In this document: positions 6,250 through 7,873 of the stretch, in pieces
Layout of the letters: each line of letters opens with the position of its first letter
Position numbering within the stretch: the stretch's first letter is position 1
NCBI GenBank assembly: GCA_019409045.1
Contig: DXVG01000074.1
Span: forward strand, 1 to 7,873
Source: Clostridiales bacterium
GTDB lineage: Bacteria; Bacillota; Clostridia; Christensenellales; Aristaeellaceae
Length of the DNA: 7,873 bases
Direction: 5' to 3'
Made by a program: the position numbers and the translations under genes
Notes under the pieces: model-generated
The model's database searches: none
The model's input: the letters and a program-made list of their open reading frames with translations, nothing else
Told to the model about the DNA's origin: nothing

Positions 6250-6412
6250 TAATGCGAATTCTCATGAAAATGGCTTGATTCGCGCACCATCTTTTCCGAT
6301 CTGGCTTCGTCTCGTTTCGTTCAACGTACCTCCAGTACGCTTCACTTCACTCGACTTTGCCAGGGCGAAAAACCGGCTACGCTCTGTTGGGCATTTTCAT
6401 TGCGGATTCGTA
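6250..6412. repeat. Large symmetric imperfect inverted-repeat element, non-coding
   Basis: This AT-richer stretch is a long imperfect inverted repeat centred on 6332. From outside in, the paired blocks are CGAAT (6255-6259) with ATTCG (6406-6410), ATGAAAATG (6264-6272) with CATTTTCAT (6392-6400), CTGGC (6301-6305) with GCCAG (6359-6363), and the apex CGTAC (6325-6329) with GTACG (6335-6339) around a CTCCA loop. The three inner blocks keep exact register on one axis; the outer one needs a single-base gap. Both ends are TA. It contains no plausible gene. It could be a miniature inverted-repeat (MITE-like) or REP-like element or a structured RNA; I cannot tell which. The interval 6177-6430 between genes holds only the terminator, this element and the ribosome binding site of the next gene. 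Confidence 0.7.
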
Positions 6413-6430
6413 TAAAAAGGAGGGATACGC

Positions 6431-6925
6431 ATGAAAAGGACGCTTACATTGCTCATCTTGACGCTTCTGGCGCTTTCGGCATGTGCCGGCACGGCGCAGG
6501 AGGCCCCGGCCGTGGAACAGACGCGCGCGCAGGGCGACGGCTACGCGCTGACGTACGACGCGACCGCGATGTCGTTCTACCGCGACGGCGTGACCGAGGG
6601 CGTGGACCTGATCGTGCCCACGCAGGACGTGGTCAGCCCGGCCTACCTGATGATCTCCCGCCTGGAGAGCGTGCAGGCCGAGCAGGAGAGCCTGCTGGAG
6701 AACGGCTACAGCGACGAGGGCGAGATCGCGCTCGCCTCGGGCCTGACCGCGCACGCATATGCGCAGCAGCGCTCGGGCGTGAACTACGCCGCCTACATCC
6801 TCGAGCAGGACGGCCGCGCCTATTCGATTTTGACCGTCTGCTCGCAGGAATCGCCCCAGACGGAGGCGCAGCTGCGCGCCGTGGTGGACACCTTCGCCTT
6901 TGACGATGCGGCTCTGGAGACGTAG
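6431..6925 (+). CDS. Small secreted lipoprotein of unknown function
   Basis: The 164-residue protein begins with MKR, a hydrophobic stretch (LTLLILTLLAL) and the lipobox LSAC, so Cys18 should be lipidated and the 147-residue mature protein held on the outer face of the membrane. The mature part is acidic, starts with a short linker, and then has one compact domain (YALTYDATAMSFYRDG, LIVPTQDVVSPAYLMISRLE, YAAYILEQDGRAYSILTVC, LRAVVDTFAF). The closing pattern, a Tyr/Ser beta strand followed by a helix and a final DTFAF, recalls DcrB/PsbP-like small lipoproteins, but that is only a guess. The ATG is fixed by AGGAGG (6418-6423), seven bases upstream. It is a single-gene unit between the inverted-repeat element and a terminator. 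No convincing promoter is visible: TATAAA at 6411-6416 is too close to the ribosome binding site. Confidence 0.85.
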   Translation: MKRTLTLLILTLLALSACAGTAQEAPAVEQTRAQGDGYALTYDATAMSFYRDGVTEGVDLIVPTQDVVSPAYLMISRLESVQAEQESLLENGYSDEGEIALASGLTAHAYAQQRSGVNYAAYILEQDGRAYSILTVCSQESPQTEAQLRAVVDTFAFDDAALET

Positions 6926-6953
6926 GGGCGCGGCGCAGGCTGGAAAACGAAAC

Positions 6954-6990
6954 AACAAACCGCCGACGGGCTCTGTCAGCGGTTTGTTTT
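6954..6990. terminator. Bidirectional intrinsic terminator between convergent genes
   Basis: AACAAACCGC (6954-6963) and GCGGTTTGTT (6979-6988) form a perfect 10-bp stem, extended inward by GAC/GTC after one mismatch. The plus strand continues with TTTGTTTTGC and the minus strand with TTTGTTGTTTCG, so both directions have a T-rich tail. It lies 28 bases past the lipoprotein stop and about 50 bases past the stop of the convergent regulator gene, and should end both transcripts. Confidence 0.85.
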
Positions 6991-7041
6991 GCGCAAACTC
7001 CTTCTCAAAGTGCGGAACGGGCCTTTTTGGCGGTTGTGCGG

Positions 7042-7873
7042 CTACTTGCCCGGCTCCGCGCCCGGGTCCTGGCGCTCCTTGCGGTAGTCGCGCGGGGTGA
7101 CGCCGGTGTGCTTTTTGAACAGGTAGCTGAAGTAGTGCGGGTCGTTGTAGCCCACGGCGTAGGCGATGTCGCTGGAGCGCATCTGCGTGGTGCGCAAAAG
7201 CTCCTTGGCGCGGTTCATGCGCAGCGTGGTTAGGTACTCGGTAAAGGTCACGCCCACCTCCTGCGAGAAGATGGTGCAGAAGTGGCTGTTGGACATGCAC
7301 ACATGGCTCGCCACGTCGTTGAGCGTGATGCCGCTGTTCTGGTACTCCCGGGCGAGGTAGGCGCGCGCCTTGTTGATCACGGCGTTGTAGCGCGTGGAGG
7401 ACTGCGCGTCGCGGAAGGCGATGGCCTTTTCGAGCACCTCGCGCGCCACGGGGATTACGTCCTGCGGCTCGAGCGAGGAGGCGAACAGGTTCTTCTCCCA
7501 CATGCGCGCGTCGATGATCGCGCGCGGCTCGCCGCCGCTCTCCTTGATGATGCGGCTGGCCGCCATGAGGATCTCCACATACAGGAAGTTGACCATCATC
7601 ACCGAGTGGATGGCGGCCGCGCCCATGGAGGAGATGTACTCGCCAAGTATCTTGTCCACGTCCTCGCGGTTGGCGTATTGCAGGCGCTCCGACAGCGGCA
7701 GGACGTCCAGATTGATCAGCTTTTCCGAGGGCAGCGGCCCCACGTCGTGCACGCCCATGATGCGGCGCTTCTCCGGGTCGGGCGAGAGATCCATCGCGCG
7801 GCGCACCATCTGCGCCGCCTGATACGAGCGCGGAAGCTCGGTCACGTCGGACACGGCCTCGCCGATGTAGATC
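7042..7873 (-). CDS. AraC-family regulator, YesN-like, 5' end outside the window
   Basis: The reading frame stays open to the window edge, giving 276 residues here; a GTG at 7854 is not a credible start because IYIGEAV precedes it in frame. The C-terminal part (about 7066-7380) is an AraC-type domain with two helix-turn-helix units: TLNDVASHVCMSNSHFCTIF, and SSDIAYAVGYNDPHYFSYLF followed by KKHTGVTPRDYR, the family signature. The preceding 170 residues are a helical region of unknown ligand. The visible N-terminal wording (IYIGEAVSDVTELPRSYQAA) resembles the linker of YesN-type response regulators, so a receiver domain may lie beyond the edge; that is inference. Such proteins activate carbohydrate-uptake or related operons with a partner sensor kinase. 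It ends ...EPGK and converges on the lipoprotein gene. Confidence 0.9.
   Translation of the reverse strand, partial: IYIGEAVSDVTELPRSYQAAQMVRRAMDLSPDPEKRRIMGVHDVGPLPSEKLINLDVLPLSERLQYANREDVDKILGEYISSMGAAAIHSVMMVNFLYVEILMAASRIIKESGGEPRAIIDARMWEKNLFASSLEPQDVIPVAREVLEKAIAFRDAQSSTRYNAVINKARAYLAREYQNSGITLNDVASHVCMSNSHFCTIFSQEVGVTFTEYLTTLRMNRAKELLRTTQMRSSDIAYAVGYNDPHYFSYLFKKHTGVTPRDYRKERQDPGAEPGK

Noticed and set aside
6411..6416. TATAAA as -10 box for the lipoprotein gene
   Set aside because: Transcription would start within the AGGAGG ribosome binding site, which is incompatible with its use, and no -35 lies at the right distance.
6988..6997. Palindrome TTTGCGCAAA after the bidirectional terminator, sharing TTGCGCAA with the divergent promoter
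   Set aside because: It lies between convergent genes with no promoter context; an 8-base match is likely chance.
7852..7854. GTG as the start codon of the AraC-family gene
   Set aside because: The frame continues upstream to the window edge with sequence (IYIGEA) that fits the YesN-type linker, and no ribosome binding site is seen, so the gene is truncated by the window.

Overview
The window is GC-rich (visibly well above 60% G+C in the genes) and looks like a chromosomal stretch from a high-GC member of the Bacillota, most likely Clostridia. This rests on the GGAGG-type ribosome binding sites, TGn-extended -10 promoters, the long EpsC-type serine acetyltransferase, the short topoisomerase III without zinc fingers and a YesN-like AraC regulator. 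The taxonomic call is inference. The high GC leaves very long spurious open frames antisense to the real genes; these are ignored here.

Layout, left to right. Positions 1-115 hold no gene I can support. They contain two near-identical tandem palindromes (34-73) with a degenerate third copy, and a strong GC hairpin (79-102) just past the end of an MFS permease gene that runs leftward (1276-116). That gene has its own promoter and a good ribosome binding site. Upstream on the same strand lies a DNA topoisomerase III gene, topB (3267-1360). Its promoter sits back-to-back with that of a rightward operon, and the two -35 hexamers overlap inside one 8-bp palindrome (3295-3302).

The rightward operon is cysK (3348-4280), cysE (4277-5176) and a tRNA-dihydrouridine synthase gene (5169-6176). 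All three genes overlap by a few bases, and the operon ends in an intrinsic terminator whose stem contains the dus stop codon. CysE makes O-acetylserine from serine and acetyl-CoA, and CysK converts that with sulfide to cysteine, so the first two genes are the complete two-step cysteine pathway. The dihydrouridine synthase is a tRNA-modification passenger coupled to it.

Between dus and the next gene lies an AT-richer, roughly 163-bp imperfect inverted repeat (6250-6412), symmetric about position 6332. It looks like a small non-coding repeat element or structured RNA. It is followed at once by a gene for a small lipoprotein of unknown function (6431-6925). A bidirectional terminator (6954-6990) separates this from a convergent YesN/AraC-type regulator gene that runs off the right edge.

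I found no CRISPR array, phage gene, transposase, tRNA or rRNA, and no multi-gene system that looks new. The most interesting items are non-coding: the inverted-repeat element, the shared-(-35) divergent promoter with a predicted leaderless topB mRNA, and the tandem palindromes at the left edge.
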